A stretch of DNA of 64,000 nucleotides from Mesorhizobium loti R88b (GCF_013170845.1 NZ_CP033367.1:1736001-1800000), one strand, 5' to 3'. Shown: positions 36,120-45,113, counted from the stretch's first letter. Numbers and translations are program-made. Notes: generated by a model not told the origin, from the letters alone.

Positions 36120-37823
36120 ATGGCAACACGCATCAAGGAAAGTCGGGGCCAGGAAATGGCCCTGACGGCGGCGGTGGCCGTCTTCATCGTGCTGCTTTCG
36201 CTGCTGCCCATGCTACGCCTGGTCAAGGAGATCGTGGCACCCGGCGGCACCTTGTCGACCGTGGCCATTGCGGCCGGATTGCGCAGCCCGGCTACCTGGA
36301 TCGCCACCTGGCATACGCTGGTGGTCGGCATCGGCGGCACCTTGCTTGCCGTGCTATCGGGGACCCTGGTGGCGGTCCTGGTCTCGCTGACCGACATACG
36401 CGGCCGCAGCGCTCTCATGCTCTGCTACGTCATGCCCTTAATGATCGCGCCTCAGGTGACGGCGCTGGCCTGGCTGCAATTGTTCGGTCCGGCCAGTCCA
36501 TTCCTCAAACTGTTTGGAGCGGCTCCGCCGCTTGGCACGAAAAACCCGCTCTACTCGACCTCGGGCATCATCCTGCTGCTCGGCGTGCAATACGGCCCGC
36601 TGGTCTTCCTGCTGGTGCGGGCCGGCCTGCGCAAGCTGCCGCGCGAACTGGTCGAGGCCGCGCGGGCCGGCGGCGCCGGCTGGTTCACCGTGCTGGTCAC
36701 CATCATTCTGCCTTTGATGACGCCGTCGATCATGGCGGCCGCGGCACTGGCCTTCGTCTCCTGCGTCGGCAATTTCGGCATTCCCGCCTTCCTCGGCATT
36801 CCCGCCAACTATCTCGTCCTGCCGACGCTGATCTACCAGCGGCTCGCTGGCGGTGGTCCGGCGATGCTCGGCGAGGCGGCGTTTCTTTCGGTGCTGATCG
36901 GCGTCATTGCCATGGCCGGTATCCTTGCCCAGGAACTCCTGAGCCGCCGTCGCGACTATCGCATCAGTTCGACATCGTTGGCGGCCGAACCCTACGAGCT
37001 TGGCCGCTGGCGGGTGGTTGTGCAAGCCGGCATGTGGCTGCTCATCGCGCTGGTGCTGTTCCTGCCGCTGTTCGGTCTGGTGCTGACATCACTGGTGCCC
37101 GGCTACGGCATCGCGCTCAACGCCAAGACGGCGACGCTCGACAATTACCGCTTCGTGCTGTTCGAGCATGACGCCGCCAAGCGCGCCTTCTTCAACAGTT
37201 TCTGGCTGTCGATCGCTGCCGCCTTCTTCGCGGTCATTGTCGCCGTGCCGGTCGGCTACCTCATCGCCTGGGGCAAGCCGCGCTGGGTGCGGCTGCTCAA
37301 TTTGTCGGTCGAACTGCCCTATGCGTTGCCCGGTGTGGTGCTGGCGATCGCCTCGCTGCTGCTCTTCCTGCGGCCGATCCCGCTGACCGGCATCCAACTC
37401 TACAACACGGTCTGGATCATTCTCTACGCCTATCTCGCCCGCTTCCTGGTGCTGGCGCTGCGGCCAACCATCAGCGGCTATCACCAGATCGACCGGGCGC
37501 TGGAGGAGGCGGCACAGGTGGCGGGCGCCGGGCTGTTCACGCGCATGCGCACCATCATCTTCCCGCTCGTCGCGCCGGCTGCGATCGCCGGCGGCCTTTT
37601 GATCTTCATGACGGCGCTCAGCGAGCTCACCGTCTCGGCACTGCTGTGGTCCTCGGGTTCCGAGACGATCGGGGTGGTGATGTTTTCCTTCGAACAAGGC
37701 GGCGATTCCAACTATGCGGCGGCGATGTCGGTCATGACGGTCGCGGTCACCTTCGTACTGATGCTGGTGACCAATCTGCTTGCCCCTCATCTTCCGAGCG
37801 GAGTTCTGCCATGGCGCGACTGA
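36120..37823 (+). CDS. ABC permease with two fused domains (FbpB/AfuB type)
   Basis: Fused permease, 567 aa, carrying two copies of the binding-protein-dependent transport domain. Two EAA loops can be seen: LVEAARAGGAGWFTVLVTIILPLM (about residue 178) and LEEAAQVAGAGLFTRMRTIIFPLV (about 460). One polypeptide thus replaces the usual permease pair. It follows the binding-protein gene after 57 bp and overlaps the ATPase by 13 nt. Confidence 0.94.
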   Translation: MATRIKESRGQEMALTAAVAVFIVLLSLLPMLRLVKEIVAPGGTLSTVAIAAGLRSPATWIATWHTLVVGIGGTLLAVLSGTLVAVLVSLTDIRGRSALMLCYVMPLMIAPQVTALAWLQLFGPASPFLKLFGAAPPLGTKNPLYSTSGIILLLGVQYGPLVFLLVRAGLRKLPRELVEAARAGGAGWFTVLVTIILPLMTPSIMAAAALAFVSCVGNFGIPAFLGIPANYLVLPTLIYQRLAGGGPAMLGEAAFLSVLIGVIAMAGILAQELLSRRRDYRISSTSLAAEPYELGRWRVVVQAGMWLLIALVLFLPLFGLVLTSLVPGYGIALNAKTATLDNYRFVLFEHDAAKRAFFNSFWLSIAAAFFAVIVAVPVGYLIAWGKPRWVRLLNLSVELPYALPGVVLAIASLLLFLRPIPLTGIQLYNTVWIILYAYLARFLVLALRPTISGYHQIDRALEEAAQVAGAGLFTRMRTIIFPLVAPAAIAGGLLIFMTALSELTVSALLWSSGSETIGVVMFSFEQGGDSNYAAAMSVMTVAVTFVLMLVTNLLAPHLPSGVLPWRD

Positions 37824-38890
37824 GCCTGGACAACGTCACCAAGAGCTTCGCCGATTTCGACGCGGTGAAGGATGTGTCGATCGACGTCGCCGACGGCGAG
37901 TTCCTGGCCGTGCTCGGACCTTCCGGCTGCGGCAAGACGACGTTGCTACGCCTCGTCGCAGGCTTCGAGAAAGTGACTTCGGGAGAGATCCGCATCGGCA
38001 GCGATGTCGTGTCGAACAGCGGCGGCAATGTCGCGCCGGAAAAGCGGCGCGTCGGCATCGTCTTCCAGAACTATGCGCTGTGGCCGCACATGACGGTTGC
38101 GGAAAATATCGGCTATTCGCTGAAGGTGGCAAAGCTCGACAAGGCTGTCGCACGCCAGAAGGTCGAAGACGCGCTGGCCTTGGTCAATCTGCAGGGGCTG
38201 GGCGAGCGCAGGCCCGCCAATCTTTCCGGCGGCCAGCGCCAGCGTGTGGCATTGGCGCGGTGCCTGGTCGCCGCACCCTCGCTGGTGCTGTTCGACGAGC
38301 CGCTTGCCAATCTGGACGTGCATCTCAGGGCCTCGATGGAGGATGAATTCGCTGCCTTCCACAAGCGCACCGGCACCACCATCGTCTACATCACCCACGA
38401 TCAGGCCGAGGCAATGGCGCTGGCCGACCGCATCGCGGTGATGGACCATGGCCGCCTGGCGCAACTGGCGACGCCGCGCGAACTCTATCATGAGCCGGCA
38501 AATGAAATGGTGGCATCCTTCATCTCGCAAGGCATCTTGCTGCCAGCTGATGTTTTGACGGGCGAAGAGGGCGGTCGTTGCAAAGTCCGTGTTCTCGGAA
38601 CCGAACTGGTGGTCCGCTGCCGCCCCGGCGAAAGGCCGCGCGCCGGCGCGAAGATCTGCTGCCGGTCGGCGGATCTCGACGTATCGCCGGATGGTCCGGG
38701 CTTCGATGGCCTGGTCAAGCGGGTGATTTACCAGGGGGGTGCCGCGCGCATCGAATTCACGCCATCGGCAGGCCCCGATCTCACCTTGCATTTCGAACAG
38801 CCCGACCCGGTCTTGCTGGAGAGCGGAGCGCAAGCGCGGCTGCGGATAAGGTCCGGCTGGCTGATCCCGGCGGCAGGGACGGCATCGTGA
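37811..38890 (+). CDS. ABC transporter ATPase (FbpC/PotA type)
   Basis: ATPase of the Fbp/Afu-family importer, 359 aa: Walker A GPSGCGKTT (about residues 37-45), [19 protein letters not shown], and a C-terminal TOBE-like region. ATG 37811 lies inside the end of the permease gene (13-nt overlap). The stop overlaps the start of the MBL hydrolase (TGATG), which ties the hydrolase to the transporter operon rather than to a separate unit. Confidence 0.95.
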   Translation: MARLSLDNVTKSFADFDAVKDVSIDVADGEFLAVLGPSGCGKTTLLRLVAGFEKVTSGEIRIGSDVVSNSGGNVAPEKRRVGIVFQNYALWPHMTVAENIGYSLKVAKLDKAVARQKVEDALALVNLQGLGERRPANLSGGQRQRVALARCLVAAPSLVLFDEPLANLDVHLRASMEDEFAAFHKRTGTTIVYITHDQAEAMALADRIAVMDHGRLAQLATPRELYHEPANEMVASFISQGILLPADVLTGEEGGRCKVRVLGTELVVRCRPGERPRAGAKICCRSADLDVSPDGPGFDGLVKRVIYQGGAARIEFTPSAGPDLTLHFEQPDPVLLESGAQARLRIRSGWLIPAAGTAS

Positions 38891-40056
38891 TGATGCTGGA
38901 CCTGCTTGGCGGCTTTGGCGAAAAGGGCCGCACCAGCCTCACTGTCAACAGCGGCAACGACCGCATCCTGCTCGATGTCGGCATCAAGGCTGGCGCCTCC
39001 GGAGCGGAATACTATCCCGCCCTCGATAGGCCCATCGGCGACATCAACGCACTCTTTGTCTCGCACGCCCATGAGGATCATGTCGGCGCGCTGAGCTGGC
39101 TGTTGTCGCGCGGCTATGTCGGCCCGATCTTCATGACGGCCGAGACCCGCGACGAGGCGCCCGCCACGCTTGCCGCCTATGCCGATCCCGGTGATCTCAG
39201 CCGATTTCCTCTGCCGGTCAATCGCATCGAGATTTTTGAACCCGGCGACACGATTGAGATCGGCAATCTGACAGTCAGGACCGGACGGTCTGGGCATGTC
39301 GTGGGCGGCGTCTGGTTCGCCGTCGATGACGGGAAAAGTCGCGCGGTCTATACGGCCGATGTCGTGCCGGACAGCAATGTGTTCGTCATGGACACGATCC
39401 CGCACTGCGATCTTCTGGTCTTCGACGCGTCCTACGGCGCCGATCCGGTACCGGGAGCGGCGCGGGCGCGAGAAATTTCGCAATGGGTGGCGCGGCATCC
39501 GCAGGGATGTCTCCTGCCGACGCCGCTGTCTGGACGGTCTCTGGAATTGATCGCGGCTCTTCCGGGGTCATGCGCCATCCATACCGGCATGCGTTCGTCG
39601 CTGGAAGCGCAGATCGGCGCCTCGGCAGCCTTGTTACCCGGTGTTTCGGACCTCCTGCGTGCCCGCCTGGCGGGTGCTGCCGACTGGACCGATGCCGATC
39701 CCCTGCCGTCGCTGCCGCTGCTGGCCGATGACGGCATGGGCGAGGCCGGTCCGTCGTCCAGGCTGTTGCCCCGTGCCGACGATGCCGGTTTTCCTGTGCT
39801 GCTCACCGGGCATCTGCCGGCGGGTTCTCCGGGCGATCTCCTGCACAGAGCCGGTCGGGCGGACTGGGTGCGCATGCCGACCCATCCGACGCTGTCGGGT
39901 AGTGTCGACATCTGGGAGAAGGCAGGACGGCCTGAGGCGATCGGCCATTCCTGCACCACCGATCTTCTCAAAGACCTCAAAAGCCACATCCCGTCGCTGC
40001 GCACGCAATGCCGTATCGGCCAGCGCATCGCGGTGCCGCAAGGAAGCAAATCGTGA
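38890..40056 (+). CDS. Metallo-beta-lactamase-fold hydrolase
   Basis: Cytoplasmic MBL-fold enzyme, 388 aa, no signal peptide. The metal motif HAHEDH (His59, His61, Asp63, His64) is intact, and later histidines (SGHVVGG, TGHL, PTHPTLSG, GHSC) resemble the beta-CASP-type C-terminal motifs of RNase J/CPSF-like proteins. A nuclease or phosphodiesterase activity is therefore possible, although beta-CASP enzymes are usually longer. Translationally coupled to the transporter ATPase upstream and, through a GTGA overlap, to surE downstream. Together they suggest hydrolysis of an imported phosphoester. Confidence 0.87.
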   Translation: MMLDLLGGFGEKGRTSLTVNSGNDRILLDVGIKAGASGAEYYPALDRPIGDINALFVSHAHEDHVGALSWLLSRGYVGPIFMTAETRDEAPATLAAYADPGDLSRFPLPVNRIEIFEPGDTIEIGNLTVRTGRSGHVVGGVWFAVDDGKSRAVYTADVVPDSNVFVMDTIPHCDLLVFDASYGADPVPGAARAREISQWVARHPQGCLLPTPLSGRSLELIAALPGSCAIHTGMRSSLEAQIGASAALLPGVSDLLRARLAGAADWTDADPLPSLPLLADDGMGEAGPSSRLLPRADDAGFPVLLTGHLPAGSPGDLLHRAGRADWVRMPTHPTLSGSVDIWEKAGRPEAIGHSCTTDLLKDLKSHIPSLRTQCRIGQRIAVPQGSKS

Positions 40057-40802
40057 GAATCCTGATCTGCAACGACGACGGCATCGAAGCACCCGGGCTT
40101 GCCCGTCTCGTTAACGCGGTCACGGACCTGAGCGACGATGTCTGGGTGGTTGCACCCGATGGCAAGCGCACGACCGCCGGTTCGTCGCTGACGATCGCCA
40201 GACCTTTGACGATGCTGCGCGTCAGGCCGAACTGGTATTCCTGTTCCGGCACTCCGGCCGATTGCGTGGTGAGTGCGATGACCTGGCTGTTCGAGAATGA
40301 ACCGAAACCTGACCTCGTCTTGGCGGGCGTCAATGACGGCCGCAACGTTGCCGAGGACCTGGCCTATTCCGGTACGCTCGGCATTGCCCGGGAAGCAACT
40401 TTCTGGGGCGTGCCGGCGATCGGTTTTTCGCGGGTGAAAAATCCGGATTTCACCGATGTTGACGACCAATGGCTGGGAGCCCTGATCGCCTCATTGTGGC
40501 ATGCGCGCGGGGGCTGGGCGACAGAGGGCCATTGGCTCAGCGTCAACCTGCCGGCCGCACTGCCGGCTGAAATCCTCCAGCCGCGCATCGGCCGCGACAA
40601 GATCGGCCGCAAGGCCGAGACTGTGGAAAGCGATGGCGAGCGCACGGTCATCATGGTTCCGCGCGGGCGCGCTCATGCCAGCGAGCCGGGCGACGAGAAC
40701 GAGGCGATCGATGCCGGTTACGTCGGCATCAACCGGCTGAACTGGTTTGGCGAAACGCGGCTGGATGAGCGGCTTCTAGGCGGGATTCAGCGGCAAAGCT
40801 AG
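40053..40802 (+). CDS. surE: 5-prime-nucleotidase SurE
   Basis: SurE-family metal-dependent nucleoside monophosphatase, 249 aa. Conserved blocks: CNDDG at residues 6-10 (metal ligands Asp8 and Asp9), GTPADCV, and AGVNDGRNV with the Asn ligand. The GTG at 40053 overlaps the MBL stop (GTGA) and follows AAGGA, so this start is well supported. SurE is usually next to pcm/nlpD or serS; here it belongs to a transporter operon, so this copy may be a second, catabolic SurE. Whether the genome has a housekeeping copy cannot be seen. Confidence 0.94.
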   Translation: MRILICNDDGIEAPGLARLVNAVTDLSDDVWVVAPDGKRTTAGSSLTIARPLTMLRVRPNWYSCSGTPADCVVSAMTWLFENEPKPDLVLAGVNDGRNVAEDLAYSGTLGIAREATFWGVPAIGFSRVKNPDFTDVDDQWLGALIASLWHARGGWATEGHWLSVNLPAALPAEILQPRIGRDKIGRKAETVESDGERTVIMVPRGRAHASEPGDENEAIDAGYVGINRLNWFGETRLDERLLGGIQRQS

Positions 40803-40818
40803 CTGATCTCAGGTCTGG

Positions 40819-42255
40819 ATTGTCGAGCCGCTTCAACCGGGCCAGCATCTTGGTGACGCGCGGTCCACGACCGCAGATCACCAAGCTGTCAGCGGCCAAA
40901 TTGCGTCAATCCAACGCTTATGCTTGAAGCTGCCGTTATTTCATTCCACATCGACTGGGATGAAGGGCGAGACAGAAGAACGGCGTCGGAATCTGTTGTG
41001 GGGCATCCCCGCATCGCTGATCCTGCATGCGCTTTTCGTGGTTGCCCTGGTATACGGCGTACGCACGCCCCCCACACAGCCGCAGCAGGACGAGCCGGTC
41101 AATGTCGCGCTGGTGCCTCCGCCCGAGCAGCCAAAGCCGAAACCTGTTCCGCCACCGCCACCAAAGCCCAAAGCCGAAAAGCCGCCGGAACAGAAGGTTG
41201 AAAAACCGCCCGAGCCGCCGCCGAAGCCGGTGAACATTCCCGTTCTGAAGCCTGTTTTCCAGTATGGCAAGAAGGATACCGGGCCCGAGAAATCTCTCGA
41301 CGGCGGCAGCGCTCAAGCCAACGCGCCTTCGCCGGCCAAGGATGAGGCGGCGAAGCCGCCTGTAGTGCCGACACCCGCGCCGACCCAGCCCGCCGCGGCT
41401 GCAACGCCACAGCAGAAGGCCGAGCCCAGCAAGCCTGACGAGAAGCCGGTCACCGCCGCACCGGACGAAAAACCCGCGCAAAGCGAGGAGAAGCAGCCAA
41501 CTGAGGATACTGACAAACAGCCGCCGGAACAGCAGGAGGCAGCGCCGCAACCCGCCGAAAAGCAAGCGGTCGTGACGCCAAAGCCATTGGCTGCCGAGGC
41601 TGGTGACAAGCCATCACCGCCACCCTCTGCCGAGAAGGCAAAGCCCAAACCTGCAAAGACGATGAATTTCAAATCCGCGCGAGCCTTCAAGGCTCCGAGC
41701 GGGAAAGCAGGGAAGTCAAGTCCCGCGAACACTGCCGCTGCAGGATCGCCGATGTATTCCGGCCTTCCGGGAGTTCGAAAGCTCTTCTCGCAGGGCGCTA
41801 CCGGTGATGCGCTGGCCACAAGTTCCATGGATAACGTGCCGCGCGGTCAGCGCGTGGCCAACCTTTGCGGCAACGTTCTGAGCCAAGAATTGCAAGGAGC
41901 CGACTATTCGATCAAATGGGTGCCAACCATTACTCTGGACAAAGGCAATGTCCTTAATCCGCCGCAGGCGGCCTTCAGCACCAGAAACACCTGGTATAAT
42001 CTAAACTTCCGGTGTGAAGTCGACCCCGATGCGACGCGGGTCCTATCCTTCAACTTCAGTGTCGGGTCATCAATTCCGCCCGGCGAATGGGCCAGCCGTG
42101 GATTCACCAAGTATCCGCTCAATTAGGCACGCGGAGCCCGGAAAGTTGCCTGGCCAATTTCATGCCAGTCGGCGCAAACGAATTGGCCCCAGCGGCCTTC
42201 AGCCGCGCGGCATGCTCTTGATAAGTGTGTCCTACGCCGGTGTAGCCGATCGATG
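40819..42255. repeat. Segmental duplication, copy A
   Basis: Unit consisting of a short leader, a DUF930 gene and the 3-prime end of a HAD phosphatase gene. It matches copy B at about 42268-43633: the leaders share CTGTCAGCGGC and the DUF930 starts are nearly identical for over 100 bp. The HAD-derived tail (42127-42255) matches the true HAD gene at about 43505-43633. Boundaries are approximate. Confidence 0.85.
40960..42126 (+). CDS. DUF930 protein, TonB-like architecture (copy A)
   Basis: 388 aa. Short cytoplasmic N-terminus, one membrane helix (residues about 14-34, LLWGIPASLILHALFVVALVY), a long Pro/Lys/Glu/Ala-rich periplasmic stretch (about 40-270) like that of TonB/TolA, and a C-terminal DUF930 domain (about 270-388) containing two cysteines (CGNV, FRCEVD). 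Function of DUF930 is unknown. The ATG at 40960 is preferred; a TTG 12 codons upstream is also in frame and conserved in copy B. Paralogue of 42413-43477, produced by a tandem duplication. Confidence 0.85.
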   Translation: MKGETEERRRNLLWGIPASLILHALFVVALVYGVRTPPTQPQQDEPVNVALVPPPEQPKPKPVPPPPPKPKAEKPPEQKVEKPPEPPPKPVNIPVLKPVFQYGKKDTGPEKSLDGGSAQANAPSPAKDEAAKPPVVPTPAPTQPAAAATPQQKAEPSKPDEKPVTAAPDEKPAQSEEKQPTEDTDKQPPEQQEAAPQPAEKQAVVTPKPLAAEAGDKPSPPPSAEKAKPKPAKTMNFKSARAFKAPSGKAGKSSPANTAAAGSPMYSGLPGVRKLFSQGATGDALATSSMDNVPRGQRVANLCGNVLSQELQGADYSIKWVPTITLDKGNVLNPPQAAFSTRNTWYNLNFRCEVDPDATRVLSFNFSVGSSIPPGEWASRGFTKYPLN

Positions 42256-42256
42256 G
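42127..42256 (-). pseudogene. Duplicated C-terminal fragment of HAD phosphatase gene
   Basis: On the minus strand about 130 bp match the last 43 codons of the HAD gene at 43501-44175: IGYTG-GHTY-EHAARLKAAGA is readable before a frameshift, then the RQL-GL tail. There is no upstream coding part. It is the by-product of the DUF930 tandem duplication and marks its junction near 42256. Confidence 0.88.
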
Positions 42257-42267
42257 ATCGAATCGTG

Positions 42268-43633
42268 GGCAGTTGCTCGTTGAGTCGCCCCAGGGCCTTG
42301 GTCGGGCTGCCCTGGGTACAATGATCCAAGTCAACACGCTGTCAGCGGCTAGATTGCGCAAATCCAATGCCTATGCTTGAAGCCGCCGCTATTTCATTCC
42401 ACATCGACTGGGATGAAGGGTGAGACAGGAGAACGGCGTCGGAATCTGCTGTGGGGCATCCCCGCATCGCTGATCCTGCACGTGCTTGTCGCGGCGCTCC
42501 TGTTGTATGGCCTGCCCATGGCTCCCCAACAGCCGCAGGAGGAGCAGCCGGTCAATGTCGCGCTCGTGCCTGCGCCCGAGCAGCCGAAACCGAAACCTGC
42601 TCCGGCGCCGCCTCCTAATCCACCGGAGCCGAAGGCTGAAAAACCACCCGAGCAGAAGGTTGAAAAGCCGCCTCCGCCGGAAAAGCAGGCGCAGAAGCCC
42701 CCGCCGGTTGAGGTGCTGAAGCCTGTCTTTCAGTTCGGCGACAAGGATACCGGCCCGAGGAAATCCCTGGATGGGGCCAGCGCTGAGGAAAGTTCGCCGG
42801 CGCCGGCCAAGGATGACGCTTCGAAGCCGCCGGTCGAGCCGAAGCCCGTCGAGAACCAGCCTGCGACGCCGCCAGACCCCGAGCAGCGGGCAGATACAAC
42901 CAAGGCCGACGAGAAGCCGGTAACCGCGACGACGGATGCCAAGCCGACACAGGACGCGGAGAAGCAGGCGGTGCTCGACGCCGCCAAGCAACAGGGCGCG
43001 GTACCAGCGCCTTTGGCTGCCGATGGCGAGGTTGAGCTTCCCATGTCGGCTGCAAGGCCTCAGCCCAAACCCGCAAATACACCCAAGCCCAGCCCCGCAA
43101 AGGCTTCGAAGTCTGCATCCCGGAACGACTCGGGCCCTCCGGGTGTTCGCAAGCTCTACTCGCAGGACGCCACGGACGATGCGCTGGCGACGACCTCGAT
43201 GGGTGGCGTGCCTCGCGCTGAACGTGCATCCATGCTTTGCGCCAGCGAGTTGCAGCAGCAACTGCTGGACGGCTCTTATTTTCCCTACATGTGGCCAAAA
43301 GTACCACTGAAGGGAGGCAATATAATTGACGCTCCGGATGTCGCTTTCAGTACGACAACCACATGGTACCATCTGAGCTTCCGGTGCGAGGTCGACACCG
43401 ATGCGACCAGGGTCTTGTCTTTCGACTTCCGTGTGGGCTCCGAGATTCCACGCAGCGAATGGCCACGGCCTCTCTAGTCTCTGCTAGAGTCTCTGCTAGC
43501 CTACGCCGGCACGCCGAGCCCGGCCAATTGCCGGCTAATTTCATGCCAGTCGGCGCAGACGAAATCGGCACCGGCGGCCTTCAGCCGGGCAGCGTGCTCG
43601 GCATAGGTGTGGCCGCCGCCGGTGTAGCCGATC
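42268..43633. repeat. Segmental duplication, copy B
   Basis: Second copy of the leader-DUF930-HAD-tail unit; here the HAD part is continuous with an intact gene, so this side probably keeps the ancestral right junction, while copy A keeps the ancestral left junction next to surE. Confidence 0.82.
42413..43477 (+). CDS. DUF930 protein, TonB-like architecture (copy B)
   Basis: 354 aa, same layout as copy A: membrane helix (LLWGIPASLILHVLVAALLLY), Pro/Lys/Ala-rich spacer and C-terminal DUF930 domain with CASEL and FRCEVD cysteines. The first 25 residues and the domain ends are strongly conserved between copies, whereas the spacer and the middle of the DUF930 domain differ. So the copies have diverged since duplication but both frames stay open, which suggests both are under selection. 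Ends 23 bp before the convergent HAD gene. Confidence 0.85.
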   Translation: MKGETGERRRNLLWGIPASLILHVLVAALLLYGLPMAPQQPQEEQPVNVALVPAPEQPKPKPAPAPPPNPPEPKAEKPPEQKVEKPPPPEKQAQKPPPVEVLKPVFQFGDKDTGPRKSLDGASAEESSPAPAKDDASKPPVEPKPVENQPATPPDPEQRADTTKADEKPVTATTDAKPTQDAEKQAVLDAAKQQGAVPAPLAADGEVELPMSAARPQPKPANTPKPSPAKASKSASRNDSGPPGVRKLYSQDATDDALATTSMGGVPRAERASMLCASELQQQLLDGSYFPYMWPKVPLKGGNIIDAPDVAFSTTTTWYHLSFRCEVDTDATRVLSFDFRVGSEIPRSEWPRPL

Positions 43634-44175
43634 GCCGTCATGCCGGCGGCAACCGCGCCCTGGATGCCGAAGGGCGAGTCCTCGATGACGATACAGTCGG
43701 CCGGATTGGCGCCCATCCTGGCGGCGGCGAACAGGAAGATGTCAGGCGCCGGCTTGCCGTTCTTGACCATCGAAGAGCTGTAGATCGCATCGCCGAAGAA
43801 ATGCGCCAGGCCGGTGACGGCAAGGCTGTGGTTGATGCGCTCGACGGACGACGACGAGGCGACGCAACGGTCGCCGGCAAGCGTTTCCAGAAAAGAAGCA
43901 ATCCCCGGCGTCGGCTTCAGCTCCTCGGAAAACAGCACCTTGGTCTCGGCCCAGATGTCTTCATCGGCCGAAGCCGGGAACTGATGACCGGTCAATTCCT
44001 TGATCCTGGCGATGATATCGGACTGCTTCATGCCGACGCACTGGGCGATGATGCCGCCATGAACACCGGGCATGCCGTGCTTTTCATAGACGCGCTCATA
44101 GGCACGGGCAGCCAAGGGTTCGCTGTCGACGAGAACGCCGTCGCAGTCGAAAATGATAGGCCTTGATTGCGCCAC
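43501..44175 (-). CDS. HAD family phosphatase (beta-phosphoglucomutase-like)
   Basis: Haloacid-dehalogenase-fold hydrolase, subfamily IA, 224 aa. Motif I DCDGVLVDSEP (nucleophile Asp near residue 11), motif II SSSS near 105, motif III Lys in KNGKPAPDIF and motif IV EDSPFG are present, with a helical cap between I and II. Acts on a small phosphorylated metabolite; the substrate is unknown. The GTG at 44175 is used because GGGGGAG precedes it. Its 3-prime end was copied into the DUF930 duplication at 42127-42256. Confidence 0.92.
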   Translation of the reverse strand: MAQSRPIIFDCDGVLVDSEPLAARAYERVYEKHGMPGVHGGIIAQCVGMKQSDIIARIKELTGHQFPASADEDIWAETKVLFSEELKPTPGIASFLETLAGDRCVASSSSVERINHSLAVTGLAHFFGDAIYSSSMVKNGKPAPDIFLFAAARMGANPADCIVIEDSPFGIQGAVAAGMTAIGYTGGGHTYAEHAARLKAAGADFVCADWHEISRQLAGLGVPA

Positions 44176-44279
44176 GCGCTTCTCCCCCGAGTCGATTTTG
44201 CACATCGCTATCGGCAAAAAGTCAAATGTTCAATAGTGCGGCGTTTTGATGACCGATGGATCCAATCGGCAGCGCGTAA

Positions 44280-44921
44280 TCACAGCTGGCGCAACGCATC
44301 GCTTGCGCGGGACGATCCAAGCGCCCGTTGCATGGCTTGCCGGGACTGTGCACGGTCCGGCGTTATCCAGTTCGGCTCGGCGCCCAGGAAGCGGTCGAGG
44401 AAAGCCACAGCATAGGCCGGCATCTCGGTCACGTTCTCGCGATAGGACCACCAGGTGCGCAAATCGTCGGCGCATTTGTCGATGCTCGGCGCGCTTCCGA
44501 ATTCCTGCTCGTGGACCGCCGAAATCACCGATACGCAATAGTTGGTGTAGAGAAAACCCTCCGGCCAGAAGCGGATGATTTCCAGCGTTCCGGCATTCTG
44601 ATCCGTCTCGGTCAGCTGGGTCAGGCCGGAGATTTCCCGGGCCGGCGCCTGTTTGATCAGCTCGCGCAGCACGAGGCCGGCGGCGAAGACGATGAAGTCG
44701 GCACGGTCGACCGCGGCGAAGCGTTTCTGCGCTTCCATGATTTCGACCCAGTCGAGAAAAGCCCTGGTGAGTTTGGCTTCGTCGATGTCGAAGCGCACGC
44801 CGAACGTGTCCGAGACCACCTTGGCGCTGCCGCGGAAAGTCGCGCGAAACCAGCGCAACTGCCGCAACCGGTGGCGCAGGTCGGGCATAAGGGCCAGTTC
44901 ATCCCTGAAAGGCAGTTCCAT
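44280..44921 (-). CDS. Conserved hypothetical protein (213 aa)
   Basis: I do not recognise a characterised family. The protein is soluble, without signal peptide or membrane helix, mixed charged, and has tryptophan/tyrosine-rich patches (FWPEGFLYTNYCVS, DDLRTWWSYRENV). Start ATG 44921 with GGGATG upstream. The strand-specific codon pattern and the sharp start and end between neighbours support it as a real gene. It stands alone between the HAD gene and the divergent PTS operon; no link to either can be inferred. Confidence 0.7.
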   Translation of the reverse strand: MELPFRDELALMPDLRHRLRQLRWFRATFRGSAKVVSDTFGVRFDIDEAKLTRAFLDWVEIMEAQKRFAAVDRADFIVFAAGLVLRELIKQAPAREISGLTQLTETDQNAGTLEIIRFWPEGFLYTNYCVSVISAVHEQEFGSAPSIDKCADDLRTWWSYRENVTEMPAYAVAFLDRFLGAEPNWITPDRAQSRQAMQRALGSSRASDALRQL

Positions 44922-45007
44922 TTAACGCATCCCGTTTGCCGACAGGCTAGCACAGCCACGCCGCTACCGAAATCGCAGAGCGTCCTGTGGATGACCGTGG
45001 CTAAGGC

Positions 45008-45024
45008 CAATATCATACATATTG
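45008..45024. promoter_or_regulatory. Palindrome upstream of the PTS operon
   Basis: CAATAT-N5-ATATTG, a perfect 6-bp inverted repeat about 90 bp before gutM. It overlaps a TTGACA (45022-45027) that could be the -35 element; no clear -10 follows. A good candidate for the operator bound by the SorC-type regulator at 50805-51821. Confidence 0.62.
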
Positions 45025-45113
45025 ACATTCTCGGAAACAAATGTTCTCACTTTGCTGTTGTCGCGCATCGGTCCAAGGTGCGTGTTCAACTGAGGCTTCG
45101 GGAGGAGAACCGA

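Noticed and set aside
40920..41201. Upstream overlapping frame before DUF930 copy A beginning MLEAAVISFHIDWDEG
   Set aside because: Out of frame with DUF930 and without ribosome site or family pattern; its opening region is similar in copy B only because the whole leader was duplicated.
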